Assembly: GCA_963920575.1 (NCBI GenBank)
Contig: OY986972.1
Coordinates: 21,798,083-21,862,082 of the forward strand
DNA: 64,000 nucleotides
Origin: Narthecium ossifragum
Lineage: Eukaryota > Streptophyta > Magnoliopsida > Dioscoreales > Nartheciaceae
Direction of reading: 5' to 3'
Both the position numbers and the translations under genes were made by a program. The notes beneath the pieces were generated by a model. It was not told the origin of the DNA, searched no databases, and worked only from the letters and a program-made list of their open reading frames with translations. Shown here one piece after another: positions 35,245 through 45,790 of this stretch; position 1 is the stretch's first letter; each line of letters begins with the position of its first letter.

Positions 35245-35959
35245 TCTATGTCAAATAAGCACCACCAAATAGCTGTTAGTGGGCAAGAGATGCAATGCAT
35301 CTACACACATGGACAAGAAGATCCAAAAAAGAAAGATTTGAAGGTGTGATCACTTAGGGATTCACGAACCTGGTTGCTGATGGTGATTCGTGAAGAAGTT
35401 GTCTCCTTGCAGCGTGATCCGAGCCCTAGAAGCTCCGAATAGGCGAAAAAATGCCCTTTTAAACCCTCTCCGTCTTGGATATTCGATGATCGGCCAGCGA
35501 CATCCACTCGAAGAGAAACGCTAAGCCCTAATCCCTCTCCGCCGGTTAAAAGGGCGCCAAAGCTTGACTGAAACTGAAATTGAAAAGGAGACGGTGTCCT
35601 CGAAGGGGAGACGGCATCTATCACGTGACCGCACGTGACTCCCCAGCCGTTAATATTACAGACGGGGTCAAGCGGATGTCCTACATTGTGGCGAATCAGA
35701 GAATGTAAGGACCCAATTGAAACTTTTAAAAGAATAGGGACTTAAACGTTACTTGTATGAAAGTTAAGGGACTAAAAAGGTAATTTTCCCAATTCTTAAT
35801 TATACGCATATTAGTTTATACACGTGTTCATTACGTGTATGAGTTCCTATTATGCAAAAAAACATGGGAGTGGGTCATAAAGTACAAAAAATGAATACCA
35901 TGGGTCATATTTAGCAACAAATCCGGGTCCCAGGGACCCAAGTAGTCTAATAGTGGCGG

Positions 35960-37106
35960 TGTTAACCAAAATAATGACTAACTAATAAATGATCGACACG
36001 TAAGCAAAGTAACAATGATCAATGACTGATGGGTATATGACCTCATCGTCCAATACAAATGGACGATCAAATGTTGATATGCAGGAAAGGAGCATCGTCC
36101 AAACGCCATTGAGGTATGTGTAAAGTCAAGCCATCGGCCAAAGACAATGGTCAAGTAGGTGAAGGAAGATCATCAACCAAAAGCTATGACGAGACAAATA
36201 AGCAAAAGCTATCGGCCAGAAGCAATTACAACAAGTGCAAGTAAAGGTCATTAATCACGTGTAGTCATGACGTGTACAAGGAACAATTATTGGTCAGATG
36301 TGATCATGACGTGTGCAATGAAGGATCATCGGCCACGTGTGATCATTAATTAAGAACTGAACTTGGGGAAGCAGTTATGGTGCAGTTGCAACACGATCTC
36401 CTATATTTGCGTCATGATCACTCAAAGCGGAAACAGTTATTAACAGTAGGATATAAATATGTTTTCTTCACTACTGTAATCTCTCTGACACTCTTGTAAC
36501 CAACTTTCAAGCATGGATTCTTGCGCTCCTTTCGTATCTGTAAGTTCTTTCAATTAATGGAGATCGTTTGGTTCATTTATTGTTCTTCTTTACTTTTTTC
36601 TGAGATTAGTCTAGTTAATGTAGTTTATTAATCTTAGTCTTTTTCCAGTAAATTAACTTAGGATTATTGTAGGGCTAGTCTAGTTTTACTCAAGATTTAA
36701 TTAGTTTAGAATAATTCTTAGATTAAATTAGACTAGTTTAGTTTAAATAGTCTTCATTCCTTTCCAGTAAAATAATTTAGGATTTATGTAGGATTAATAT
36801 AGCTTTACTTTAGATTTATTTAGTTTAAAGTGTTTTCTATCGTTTTTCTGGTGTAATTAGTTGGTTTAGATAATCTCAGTCTTTTAAATAGATTAAATTA
36901 GGCTCAATATAGGAGTAATCTAGGTTTATCTTTAGCTTTCTTCGCCATTATCCACTTAAATATATTTTAATTGAGTTTGATCATATTTTCCATTTAATTT
37001 GACACCTTTGTTCGAACTGAGTATTTGAAGGAGTTGAACCTAAACACGTCCCTGATTTTGACTAGTTTAACCATTGCCGGCCAACGACAAGATTTCCCCG
37101 TCAACA
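35960..37106 (+). repeat. probable solo LTR of a retrotransposon
   Basis: It begins near TGTTAACC and ends near CCCCGTCAACA. The last 110 bp (TTCGAACTGAGTATTTGAAG.. to ..GTCAACA) resembles the end of the LTR-like repeat at 53715-57102. Inside are a TATA-like GATATAAATATG (about 36452), 'ctgtaatctctctgacactc', and two rounds of a 'ttccagtaaa.taa.ttaggatt.atgtagg' repeat (about 36648 and 36762). No 5-bp TSD matches, so the ends are uncertain. Confidence 0.5.
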
Positions 37107-37109
37107 TAC

Positions 37110-37720
37110 AGTTAATTAAATATGAGGGATGAGATGGCTTTTAATGTGGTCATCTTCTCATCTAAAAACTAAAAACCCAACTGGAACTGGTTAATATTTG
37201 ATGATAAAGACATTACTATATTGTTAATAAAAAAAAAACAAAATTGCAAGCAGATGAGCAGGTTGGAACGAAGATGACCTATATAGTCCGTGAAAACACA
37301 GAAATTAATATCAGAAAAACTACAGGTAGAAAAGCATAGGATTTACCAAAAAATTTCATGTATCCATGGAAGAGAGAGATTCTTTCTTTTCTTTATGAAC
37401 CAGATTATTCGGGTTTATAATCATGGCGAGACGAAGAAATTAACAACATCAAAAGCTACAGAACAGTAATGATCCACGCAAACACGTACTACAAATACGT
37501 ACACTTATTCAACAGCATGTCCTCAACTCCTCATGCATATTAGTAAAGGTTTAGAGCACTTCTTACTGCAGAGTGAGCTTCAGCGGACGTTAATTAAGAG
37601 TGGTAGAAAACATACACACATGTTAAGTAGGAAAACATCAACCTTATTTGCCTGAGCGGAGAGGGAAAAACCTTATCTGACGGCAGAGGTTTTTTCAATT
37701 CAAGATCTCGAGATCCAAGG
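37110..37720. repeat. degenerate duplicate of the 39.6-kb GRP 3'-flank region
   Basis: 37115-37210 ('gatggcttttaatgtggtca', 'tctcatctaaaa') matches about 38655-38750. 37430-37600 ('attaacaacatcaaaagctaca', 'tattcaacag', 'agagcacttcttactgcaga') matches 39670-39770, just downstream of the first glycine-rich gene. No GRP coding sequence remains in this copy. Confidence 0.6.
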
Positions 37721-37930
37721 GTGGAGGTGGGGGCGGTGTGGCGGTGGAGGCGGCGTGCTCACGGATGCAAGGAAGAGAGATGCTTAAGACCAGGGGGCGA
37801 AGACGCTCGAGCTGGCGAGTTCAAGACCAGGGGGCGGAGACGGCTCGACAGGCGGGGGACGCTCGAGCCAACGAGCTCTCGCGGATGGAAGAGAGGCTTT
37901 GGGACTATCAAATGAGATGTCATAGGTAGG

Positions 37931-38473
37931 TAGGGGTGGCAATCCGGGTCATGACCCGCGAACTTGATCCGAAATAAACGAGTTTGTATTTAGTGTTATC
38001 GGGTTCAGGTCATAAACGGATCAACCCATTTACGACCTGTGAATAAATGGGGCGGGTCGGGTTGATCCACGGGTTAGGTGGGTCAACCCGTTTACCCGTT
38101 TAATTTTAATGTCACTTAGGCTTTTAGGTCTAATTTGGATGTGATCTCGTCTCATTAAGGAGAGTTGAAATAATTTGTAATATTATTGTTTATGTTGGAT
38201 GGTTTGGATGTAATTGAAACAAGTTGTAAATTTATTGTTTACTAATTTTATTGATTAGTTGATAGTTCGGTTCTTGATTGTTGTTAAACGTGTCAACCTG
38301 ACTCCGACCAGTTTAATAAACGGGTTAGACGAGTCGGATTGACCCGTTTATAAATGGGTTGGGTTCGGATTGATAAACATGAGTCGTTTATTAAACTGGT
38401 CGGGTTCGATTTTAGCCTTTGGATCGAGAAATCGGTGCTCGATCCGACATGAGAACCTGAATTGCCACCACTA
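37931..38473. mobile_element. non-autonomous hAT-like element
   Basis: TIRs TAGGGGTGGCAATCCGGG and (complemented) TAGTGGTGGCAATTCAGG. Flanked by 8-mers TAGGTAGG (37923-37930) and TAGATAGG (38474-38481), a one-mismatch TSD of hAT length. The interior is non-coding, with repeated 'gggtcaacccgtttac'-type palindromic sequences. Confidence 0.75.
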
Positions 38474-38481
38474 TAGATAGG

Positions 38482-39838
38482 AGAGGAGAAATGATACAAT
38501 GGTATAGATAAGAGTAAGAGAAGGATGATGTGCCACGTCAGCGCCATGTCAGGTAGGCAAACCGCCGACCGATGTCGGCGTGGTATCATTTCTCTTTTCA
38601 AATTGAAGGAGACCGGGAGAAAAGGAGAGCTAATAGTGGCAATTAAATACGAGGGAATAGTCAATAGAGGGATGAAATGGCTTTTAATGTGGTCATTTTC
38701 TCATCTAAAAGCCCAACAGGAGCTGGTTGGTAGATTTAATGATGCCAACAACTTGCCATGTGGAAATTGGAATTAAGTCATACAATTAAGAAGACCCACC
38801 ATATATCTCGACCTTGAGTTGTCCATTTCAAAATTAGTTGGGAACATTAACTTCACCATGAAGCCAGTGGAAGGTTGGCCTTTCGTACACTCGCCCGAAA
38901 AGTAATGTGAATGGTAGTAATGCAGTATAAGTGAGTGCCTTGGATTTATAGATGCATGAGAAATCATACGTAATTTTCATAATAACCCTAATCCTGATTG
39001 GATTCATGGACGAACAGGTTTGATACGCGACATAGTTGAGGCCGCGACGGAGTTACAGAGTCCAAGCCACCAAATTACAACACAAAATAAGTGCTTTTGG
39101 CATGTTGAAGACTAAAACAATGTTTGCGGAAACTGGAAATGATGAGTTGCAATTAATGGATCCTAGTCAGGTTTACATGAAAAAGACTGTTTCATGCTGA
39201 TTGGATGAGTACGTACTCGACCTGCAATTGATTTAAAAGTGCCTTCATATATGCACACTAGTGTGAGTCAGGCCGTTTTCCAGTTGTGTTAGGAGTGATT
39301 CTTTCACTTTTGGATTGAAAGGGTTTCAGTCGATTTAACATAAAGTTAGAATAAAGTTTTGTTTACATCGTCAAGTGTCATGTGTAATGCGCAGGACACG
39401 TGATTGGTAATGAGGTGCCGATCAATTGATATATTTCATTGATAGTGAAGTACCGATGGATTAGATTAATCAATAGGTACCTCACTACCAATCCGATCAT
39501 TGATACATTTAATCAGTAGTGAGATACCAGCTAATTGTTCATTACCGATTGGATCGTGTATATAACATATATGATTTCGGCCATGTACACGAATCAGCAC
39601 CGAAAGTTATTCTATCTACGATCATCTCTAATAACGCTGATTAACTTCACCGTATGCCGGCCAGAGGAAAAAGTTAAGAACATCGAAAGCTACGGATGAA
39701 GGTAATGATCGCGCAAATAGGTACTAGAAACACATCATTTTATTCAATATAGAGCACTTCTTACAGCAAAGTAGCAAACAAGGACATCTTAATATCTAGA
39801 GGGACGAACACGCGACACACACACACATACATAGAGGC
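38482..39838. other. intergenic with duplicated segments
   Basis: 38640-38750 is the partner of 37115-37210. 39390-39560 contains several degenerate repeats of 'aatgaggtaccgat..attgat' in both orientations. 39660-39838 is the probable 3' UTR region of the GRP gene on the minus strand. No other gene is seen. Confidence 0.5.
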
Positions 39839-39873
39839 ATGCATCAGCTGCCTATGGAGATACTCATGTCAAC

Positions 39874-40365
39874 TCAAGGGAATCCACCTCCTTCCCCACC
39901 ACCAGCTCCTCCGCCAAATCCACCTCCAGCGCCAACTCCGCCGCCAAGTCCTCCACCACCACCGCCGCCAAACCCTCCACCTCCACCTCCACCGCCACCG
40001 AGCCCAGAGCCACCACCCAATCCACCACCAGCACCAGCTCCACCACCAAAGCCTCCACCAGCACCGCCGCCAAGGCCACCGCCTCCTCCGCCACCAAACC
40101 CACCACCACCACCTCCACCAAGCCCACCGCCACCTCCTAGCCCAGCACCTCCACCATACCCGGCACCAGCACCGCCACCTAAGCCGCCTCCTCCCCCAGC
40201 GCCACCTCCTCCTCCAAAGCCACCGCCACCGCCACCACCAAGCCCACCACCATTGTGGAACCACTTCTGCTCCTCTAGAGCTCCATTTCCAACGAGTTTC
40301 CTAGCAGTAGTGGTGCAAAATAGAGCACCAAGAAGAACAAAGACTATAACCCTTAGCCTAGCCAT
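39874..40365 (-). CDS. glycine-rich cell-wall structural protein (GRP), 163 aa
   Basis: A single exon on the minus strand. The N terminus MARLRVIVFVLLGALFCTTTAR is a signal peptide. A short non-repetitive spacer (KLVGNGALEEQKWFHN) follows. The rest is (GGX)n glycine-rich repeats with Leu, Phe, Ala and Val at X, ending GGEGGGFP. This is the class I structural GRP pattern of secreted cell-wall proteins, often vascular or stress-related. A TATA-like TTTATATAG on the opposite strand at 40426-40434 lies about 60 bp before the ATG. The Pro-rich frame on the + strand is only its antisense reading. Function beyond a wall or structural role is unknown. Confidence 0.85.
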   Translation of the reverse strand: MARLRVIVFVLLGALFCTTTARKLVGNGALEEQKWFHNGGGLGGGGGGGFGGGGGAGGGGGLGGGAGAGYGGGAGLGGGGGLGGGGGGGFGGGGGGGLGGGAGGGFGGGAGAGGGLGGGSGLGGGGGGGGGFGGGGGGGLGGGVGAGGGFGGGAGGGEGGGFP

Positions 40366-40425
40366 CTTCTTCGCTACTAAGCACGTAGTGGAGGACTTAG
40401 GCTACACGTAGAGAGGTTTCTGGGG

Positions 40426-40434
40426 TTTATATAG
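40426..40434 (-). promoter_or_regulatory. candidate TATA box of the 163-aa GRP gene
   Basis: On the minus strand CTATATAAA lies about 60 bp upstream of the ATG (40365). Confidence 0.65.
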
Positions 40435-41037
40435 AGCACGAGTGCTAGGGTTTGCATGGGATTCAAGAGCGGTAGCAGTTGTGATGCTTTTAATTTGAGG
40501 CATATGTCTTTCAAAGTCAGCAAGGCTTACGTACGAAGAATTAATGAAAGGCTACGTACGAAGAATTAATGAACCCAACTGCAGATGCATGCCATGCATG
40601 CCACCATCCTAACAGCTGACGTGGTGGGATTTCTAAGAGGAGACACACCATATATATCTCCTTGGTTTGATTAATTGTTTTTGTTCAATCTATTTTTATC
40701 CCTCCAATAATGGATGAGCTTCATTGGGTTCTTGAGGATGCCGCCCACTTCCTTTCTTTATTTTAGCCCGGCTTACTGGTATTTGCATTTTGATCCCTGT
40801 TTAAAGAGGTAGATCTTTCTAATTCACGAAGAATCAGGAGCGAAGGGATTGATCGAGGAAGATCTTCTTCTTATTATAAGATCGTGATTTGATCCCCATA
40901 TGTTTGGTAAAAAGAATAACCTTCTCCTTAGATCATAAGTGCATGGATAATTGAAAAATATGATTGAATTTGTCTTTGTTTGCTTAATCTTATTGTCACT
41001 TGTGAGAATGTGTTACGGAGATGTCAGCAATATATTG
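40435..41037. other. GRP upstream region
   Basis: Promoter-proximal and intergenic DNA. A 24-25 bp direct repeat, GGC(T)TACGTACGAAGAATTAATGAA, occurs twice in tandem at about 40527-40572, and CATGCATGCCATGCATGCC follows. No gene is seen. Confidence 0.55.
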
Positions 41038-41841
41038 CAGCTTTCTCTGAATAAAGTTTTTTTTTTTATTAGTTGAGCTCGAGGGCTAAAAGAGTAAACA
41101 AAACAAAGGAGAAAAACAAAAAAACAAAATCCAGCCACTAAGCCACTTCAATCTGAGTCACCTCAGGGTTTCCCCAGGCAGCAGCCGCCAAAATGTCCAC
41201 GACGGAGTTGAACTCGCGCGGAATATGAACAAAAGAAAGGGAAGAGAACTGGGATGTTACTCTCTAGATAGAAAGGAGAAGTCCAGAAAGCTCATGCGAC
41301 CAGGCCATCCGTCCTGACACTAAACCAATCCCCAACAGCGAATCGGACTCCATAACCACTTTTTGGATCCCCCTGCGCTTAGCTTCCCCTAACCCCCCAA
41401 ACATAACCAGGATCTCCACTTCGACCACTGAACCAACCTCCTTTCTCGCAGCCCAGTTCCAAGTCGGTGAAGCGCCATCCGGGAAACAAACCGCCGCAAG
41501 GCCCGCCAACCTGCCTCGAACCGCCGCATCACTCCGGATGACAGAGATGGCTGCCAGAATACAAGGGATAGAAGATGCCCGAGGGAAATTAGATAGCTTA
41601 AATTCTTTGACTTGTCTCGAGATGAGACGTGCAAACTGATCCGCTGGTAGAGGAAGCTCGTTGAAGAGCTTTGCATTACGATTCTTCCTAATCCACCACA
41701 ATTAATGTATAACCCACCCAAGTCTTTTCACCTGTCATCCAACAACGCGCCGACGAGGAAAAAAGAGACCAGCAGTCCTCCACAGAGATAGGGCAGCGCC
41801 GGCCCAAGGAAAAAAGAGACCAGCTTTCTCTGAATAAAGTT
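41038..41841 (-). mobile_element. 5'-truncated LINE, RNase H end, with perfect 21-bp TSD
   Basis: Body 41059-41820 on the minus strand. Its poly(A) appears as the T-run at 41059-41067. It is flanked by an identical 21-bp sequence beginning CAGCTTTCTCTGAATAAAGT (41038-41058 and 41821-41841). The frame 41701-41264 encodes WIRKNRNAKLFNELPLPADQ.., then the RNase H domain with EVEILVMFGGLGEAKRRGIQ and VVMESDSLLGIGLVSGR. The identical TSD and open frame suggest a recent insertion. Confidence 0.9.
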
Positions 41842-42329
41842 GACATATGTTTTGTGGTAGAGATATGAAATAAAGAGATGCAATTAAGTTGCATAACTCT
41901 GACTTTTAGAACCAGAGGCACCAAGAAATTATCTAGATATATGTATCAAATGATGCTGAATCTGACCATAAAGTATATATTGTGCTGATTTATAATGTTC
42001 AGTTGGATCATCCGATGATTGCTAATTAATCTAAGGAGTAATTCCTGTGTTTAAGTAAAAAGTTTCTACAATTCTCGCTCATGGTGGGCTTGTAATCTGA
42101 AAAATTGGATTGGAAAATATGAAAATCAGATGCTGAATTTTCTGCTGAAAAATTATAGATTAAGAAAAAGAAAATGAGAAGCACAATTGTGGATCATCTA
42201 AACATTGAATTCAGAAGCAGTATTGATCATAGAAACTTAACAACTTTATTGAAGCACACTTTGACATTTGACATACATTGTGGACACAAACCTTATATTA
42301 GCTAGGAAACCAATAAAGATGAAAGGATT
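41842..42329. other. intergenic, nothing recognised
   Basis: AT-rich, with no coding frame or terminal repeat that I can support. Confidence 0.4.
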
Positions 42330-42611
42330 GTAACTAAGATGGAGGCCGAAAATAAGAATAAATGGCAAAGAATGTCTCTAAGAAGGCGAGGATCAGGAGA
42401 ATGGTAAGGATATTTGGTCTATTGCTTTGGAGTTCATTTCGACTTTGTTTTTATACATCCTTGAGGATTGTAATGGTCGGACCGATAGTGTCGCCCGTTT
42501 TTGTCGCTACTCCGAGTCCTGTTTGTTATGAACTCGAGAGGATGGCAAGGCCTTGAAAGTCTGTTGTAGGTTTACTTCCTAGTCTCAGGGCTCAACTCAT
42601 AAAAAAAAAGA
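42330..42611 (+). mobile_element. LINE 3' end fragment
   Basis: Plus strand. The RNase H tail reads FLYILEDCNGRTDSVARFCR (about 42445-42510). It is followed by a short 3' UTR ending 'tcagggctcaactcataaaaaaaaa' with an A-tract at 42601-42609. The 5' end is not resolved. Confidence 0.65.
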
Positions 42612-43259
42612 GAGAATGCTCGCTGCGACCACGGAGGCAATTGACCACCACTTTAGTGCTGCATGCCCTCCATATGTGCCAATTCGATCCGCAAATATTT
42701 ATTGATCTACTCATTTACTCCGTCTCGCATTTGTTTCGTGCCAATTCGACCAGGAGATGGGCGATTTCATCCACGAATGATTTCGTCCAATCTTCCACTG
42801 CATTCATCCATAGTGTCATATCATGGCTTTTCGAGTACTTTTTCTAACAGTCCAAGAATTATCTAATTTGGACATCAAATGAGAAAGTTATGGATAAAAA
42901 ATCTTTTTCTTATCAGAAAAAGGGATGCCCAAAAATGTTATCGATGAAAAGGGGAATTTGTGAAAATGTATCACGGTGAAAGGAGATGAGGCCAAAAATA
43001 TACTAAGGAAGAAAATGGTTTCGACCATGTATTTACTATTTTGCCATCTTCGCTTCTATTGCAGATTTCACATACTAAACTACAAAATATACATAGGACA
43101 TTCTCTCATCACGTGAGACAACAAAAGTTTCACTTATAACCATAGTCTCATAAAAGGATGATATATAAATCTATGTATATCTATATATATGTAATGTATG
43201 CCTACCCATGTAACCAATCTAAAAATATATATATTAAAATTCTTGACACGTGACCTAAC
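42612..43259. other. intergenic, nothing recognised
   Basis: AT-rich region with short frames only. Confidence 0.4.
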
Positions 43260-43492
43260 CGTTTGGTTGGGGGATAGGTAACCCGGGATAACTTTTATCC
43301 CGGGCTAAGGGGGGGATATTCCCCTTATCCCATACTTTATCCCCAAACACCTATTATAAAGTTATCCCCATTTCACCTACTACTCATCTCTATTTTTTCT
43401 TATTCTAAATAATTATTATTACTTAACCTAGGATGATTTTTATCCCAAAATAATTTTTATCCGCGTACCAAACGAGGCTCCACAACCGGCTG
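43260..43492. mobile_element. MITE-like element
   Basis: The left end (GTTTGGTTGGGGGATAGG) and right end (CGCGTACCAAACGAGGC) are loosely inverted. Internal 'cccgggataacttttatccc' is palindromic. It resembles the 9.2-kb MITE in style (GTTTGGT..ACCAAAC), but the superfamily is unproven. Confidence 0.5.
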
Positions 43493-43540
43493 GATTTTAG
43501 CCAACCCCGCGTGGGTTTGCTAAATATCACAGCTCAGTAT

Positions 43541-43720
43541 ACAAGTTGAGAAGAGGACGGGAGGCAAGTACCATTGATTGGTGCATGTCCCAAAGGGGTC
43601 ATCGTCGCGTTTGAACAGTTGAGAGTTTGGAGGACACATTAAATGGTACTTATTACCAGCCATCATGGATATATATCCTCATGCAAGTCAAAAGCATGCA
43701 TCTACTACATATATTTAATC
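43541..43720. repeat. segmental duplication: copy of the upstream block of the second GRP gene
   Basis: 'caagttgagaagagga', 'ggcattgattggtgcatg'-like and 'gcgtttgaacagttgagagt' match 48768-48905, which lies upstream of the 47.4-48.6 kb GRP gene. Here no GRP coding sequence lies on the corresponding side, so the gene of this copy appears lost or displaced. Confidence 0.75.
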
Positions 43721-43814
43721 TTCGCCAATACAAACTGTTGGAGGTGGCTCATATTTCACGGTGCTCTAGCTGTAACTTCTAGACTCAATTTTACGGCTAG
43801 AGTACCATGAAATA

Positions 43815-44285
43815 TGGGATTGGGGGGCCTGACATGTCATAGCTAATCCTGGTCGTCCATTTGAATGGGATGGCTAGGATTTAATCACATGGGACTCTAG
43901 GTCAAAAGCCCCAAACTAAACCATCCATATTCACGGCGACAGGTGGCGCAAGGCCGGTAGTCACAAGGAGGTGAGGGTGGTACAAAGTTAGGAGCCACGA
44001 AAAGGGCGTTTTTTTCGAAGACGTCGTCGTCAAGCATCCTCACCGTTGGAAGCGATGAGGTCGCTATAGTGGTGGATGAGGTGGAGGAGGGTGAGCTCGG
44101 AACAAAGTCGGTGGGGTGGCCAAGCGATGAGCTAAGAGTGATCATGAACTCTTCATTTTCCAAAAGCTTAAGCTCATTGCTTGGCCGCCTTCCTCCACCA
44201 CTAGAGCTCAACCTCCTCCACCTCATCCACCACTAGAGTTCATGATCACCCTTTTGCTACGTCAGGCCCCCCCCCCAATCCCCCG
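43815..44285 (-). mobile_element. possible TIR element with an open frame
   Basis: GGGATTGGGGGGCCTGACATG at the left is mirrored by ACGTCAGGCCCCCC..CAATCCCCC at the right. It encloses a minus-strand frame (44226-43897, 109 aa) rich in Ser, Thr and Pro, with no recognised domain. The 44060-44245 portion contains inverted and direct copies of 'tagtggtggatgaggtggagg'. The segment is absent from the paralogous region near 48.9 kb, supporting insertion. Confidence 0.4.
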
Positions 44286-44640
44286 AATCCACAATGAATA
44301 AGTGAAAACAAGGAACGGAACGGAGCGAAGTGGTCGAGACTTGCGTAACGACTAATGCTATCGCTGGGCACTTGTCCACACCAGTTCGGGTTGTGACCAA
44401 ATATTAGGAAGGGCGTGATTTAGTAAATTTGCACCATACAATACTAGAGTTAGTATATAATTAGTACATCTTCTAAAACCTAATGTAAACTTTTTTGACC
44501 TACAAGTGTAAGCACCCTCTCTCGCATGGACAATAGGCAATTTGTCACGAACCACAACCACGTAAATATGTGTATCTATGTGTGTTCTTGTGTTGTTCGC
44601 TATTGCTGGAAGGGTCAATCGCCAACACACATGCACCCGG

Positions 44641-45660
44641 TATGATCAAATCATTTCCATAACAGGCTAATACTACTCGCTTTCATGCAATAGTTTTCAA
44701 ATTAATTGATGAATGGACGACAAAAAACAATTAATCCAATCTAGATGAGGACCAACATGGACAACAAAGTCCACACCGCAGCCGAACGCTTATTAAAGCC
44801 ATATGCGTGGCGATGTGATCAATATATTGATCTCAATATATAACAGAACATATACACATGCAGCTTGGTCCACATCATTAAAATCAACTCATGATCCTCT
44901 AGCTACACCATAAGTACGTACCATTAATCCCAATCCTCTTCAATTCAAACTTATCAAAGCTTTGTAGGCCAGTCAACGAGTCAACAGCCGACATGTGATC
45001 TCAAACCCACTTTCATACTCTTTGACCTTCATAATGCACATGAATGCAGTATGTCTAGTAAAAAGCTTTGTTTGTTTCTTTTGGTATAGCCTTAGACACA
45101 TACGTAACACTTGCATTCATGCCTGCACGCATGCATGAGGCCAACGCGTTGCTAACTTGTACCAGCCACCACCTCAACCACTCCAACGATGAACGCGCGG
45201 TTGGCTCTAGAATAGATTCATGGAGATGACATGTCAAAATCTCTAGCTAAATGTATAACTGGCCTCCAACTTGTGCAAAATTAAAGCGGTCCAAGAATCA
45301 ATTAATGCAAAACTAAAGTCCGAAACAGACATCATGCCCTTCAATATTGCTGGTCTCTAGCTAAATATACCGTCAGATTATTATCAACTCAATTGAGACG
45401 TTGAAGTAGCATAAAATACTGTATCATTAGTACAAAGAAGGAAAAGTTGTTTATGTACAAGTCAATTTACATACGACGTCATGTAAACAAAGTCAACATA
45501 TATAAATATATACAAACTCAACCCTTCCCCTTAGCTTAGCCTTTTGATTAATTGGTGCAATTGACATGGTATCGAAGCAAAGTTCAAGAGTTTTCAATAT
45601 GTCTCTTATACCTCATGTCAAGAGGTGAAATCCATCCATCTTAATTTGATTAAGCTACGT
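44641..45660. repeat. segmental duplication partner of 51343-52110 and 53165-53345
   Basis: 'ccataacaggctaatac', 'ttaat.caatctagatgagg', 'gtacgtacca', 'gtgatctcaa.cccact', 'gcacatgaatgcag' and 'aattaaagcggtccaag' occur in the same order in both places. No gene is recognised in either copy. Confidence 0.75.
45567..45578 (+). other. degenerate copia-type primer binding site
   Basis: TGGTATCGAAGC resembles TGGTATCAGAGC, the plant Ty1/copia primer site complementary to initiator tRNA-Met. The intact version is in the duplicate at 53232. It suggests remains of a copia LTR/leader junction. Confidence 0.4.
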
Positions 45661-45689
45661 TTTCGAATGCAATATCATCTTATAGTGAA

Positions 45690-45790
45690 TTTTTTTATTA
45701 TTATGAGATGAGCCGAGAGCCAAAAGGATTAAAATAGCTCTTGACCATCATGCGGACATCAGACCAACTCCTCAATCGACATTGGCCATA
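45690..45790 (-). mobile_element. short LINE 3' scrap
   Basis: The T-run at 45691-45698 followed by 'atgagatgagccgagagcc' matches the 3' end style of the minus-strand LINEs here (compare 21404 and 54792). Only about 100 bp remain. Confidence 0.45.

Larger units (their letters stand above)
33442..35791. mobile_element. Mutator-like element carrying a GRF zinc-finger gene
   Basis: A 2350-bp element with long TIRs (33442-33880 and 35355-35791, about 438 bp each, highly similar). It is flanked by a perfect 9-bp TSD, AATTCTTAA (33433-33441 and 35792-35800). The ends read GGGACAATTATCTTTTTAGT and, complemented, GGGAAAATTACCTTTTTAGT, typical of plant MULEs. The interior holds a GRF zinc-finger gene on the minus strand (34788-35244) and a plus-strand coding remnant (about 33880-34282). 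No complete transposase is present, so the element is non-autonomous. Confidence 0.92.
33329..35906. mobile_element. older inverted-repeat element (MITE-like) split by the MULE
   Basis: The sequences on both sides of the MULE are themselves inverted repeats. The left (33360-33432: CATCCCATGTTTTTTT, ATAATAGGA, GAACACGCGTATAAACT, ATATGCG) mirrors the right (35801-35880: CGCATAT, AGTTTATACACGTGTTC, TCCTATTAT, AACATGGGAGTGGG). Removing the MULE and one TSD leaves a hairpin of roughly 150-230 bp, so the MULE inserted in its loop. The outer limits are approximate. Confidence 0.72.

Noticed and set aside
35960..37106. complete LTR retrotransposon
   Set aside because: Only one LTR-like unit is seen. 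No gag/pol domain, second LTR or matching TSD is nearby, so it is listed as a probable solo LTR only.
39839..40411. 190-aa proline-rich (extensin-like) frame on the + strand
   Set aside because: It is the antisense of the 163-aa glycine-rich gene. It lacks an extensin SPPPP pattern with Tyr motifs and a signal peptide at the start.
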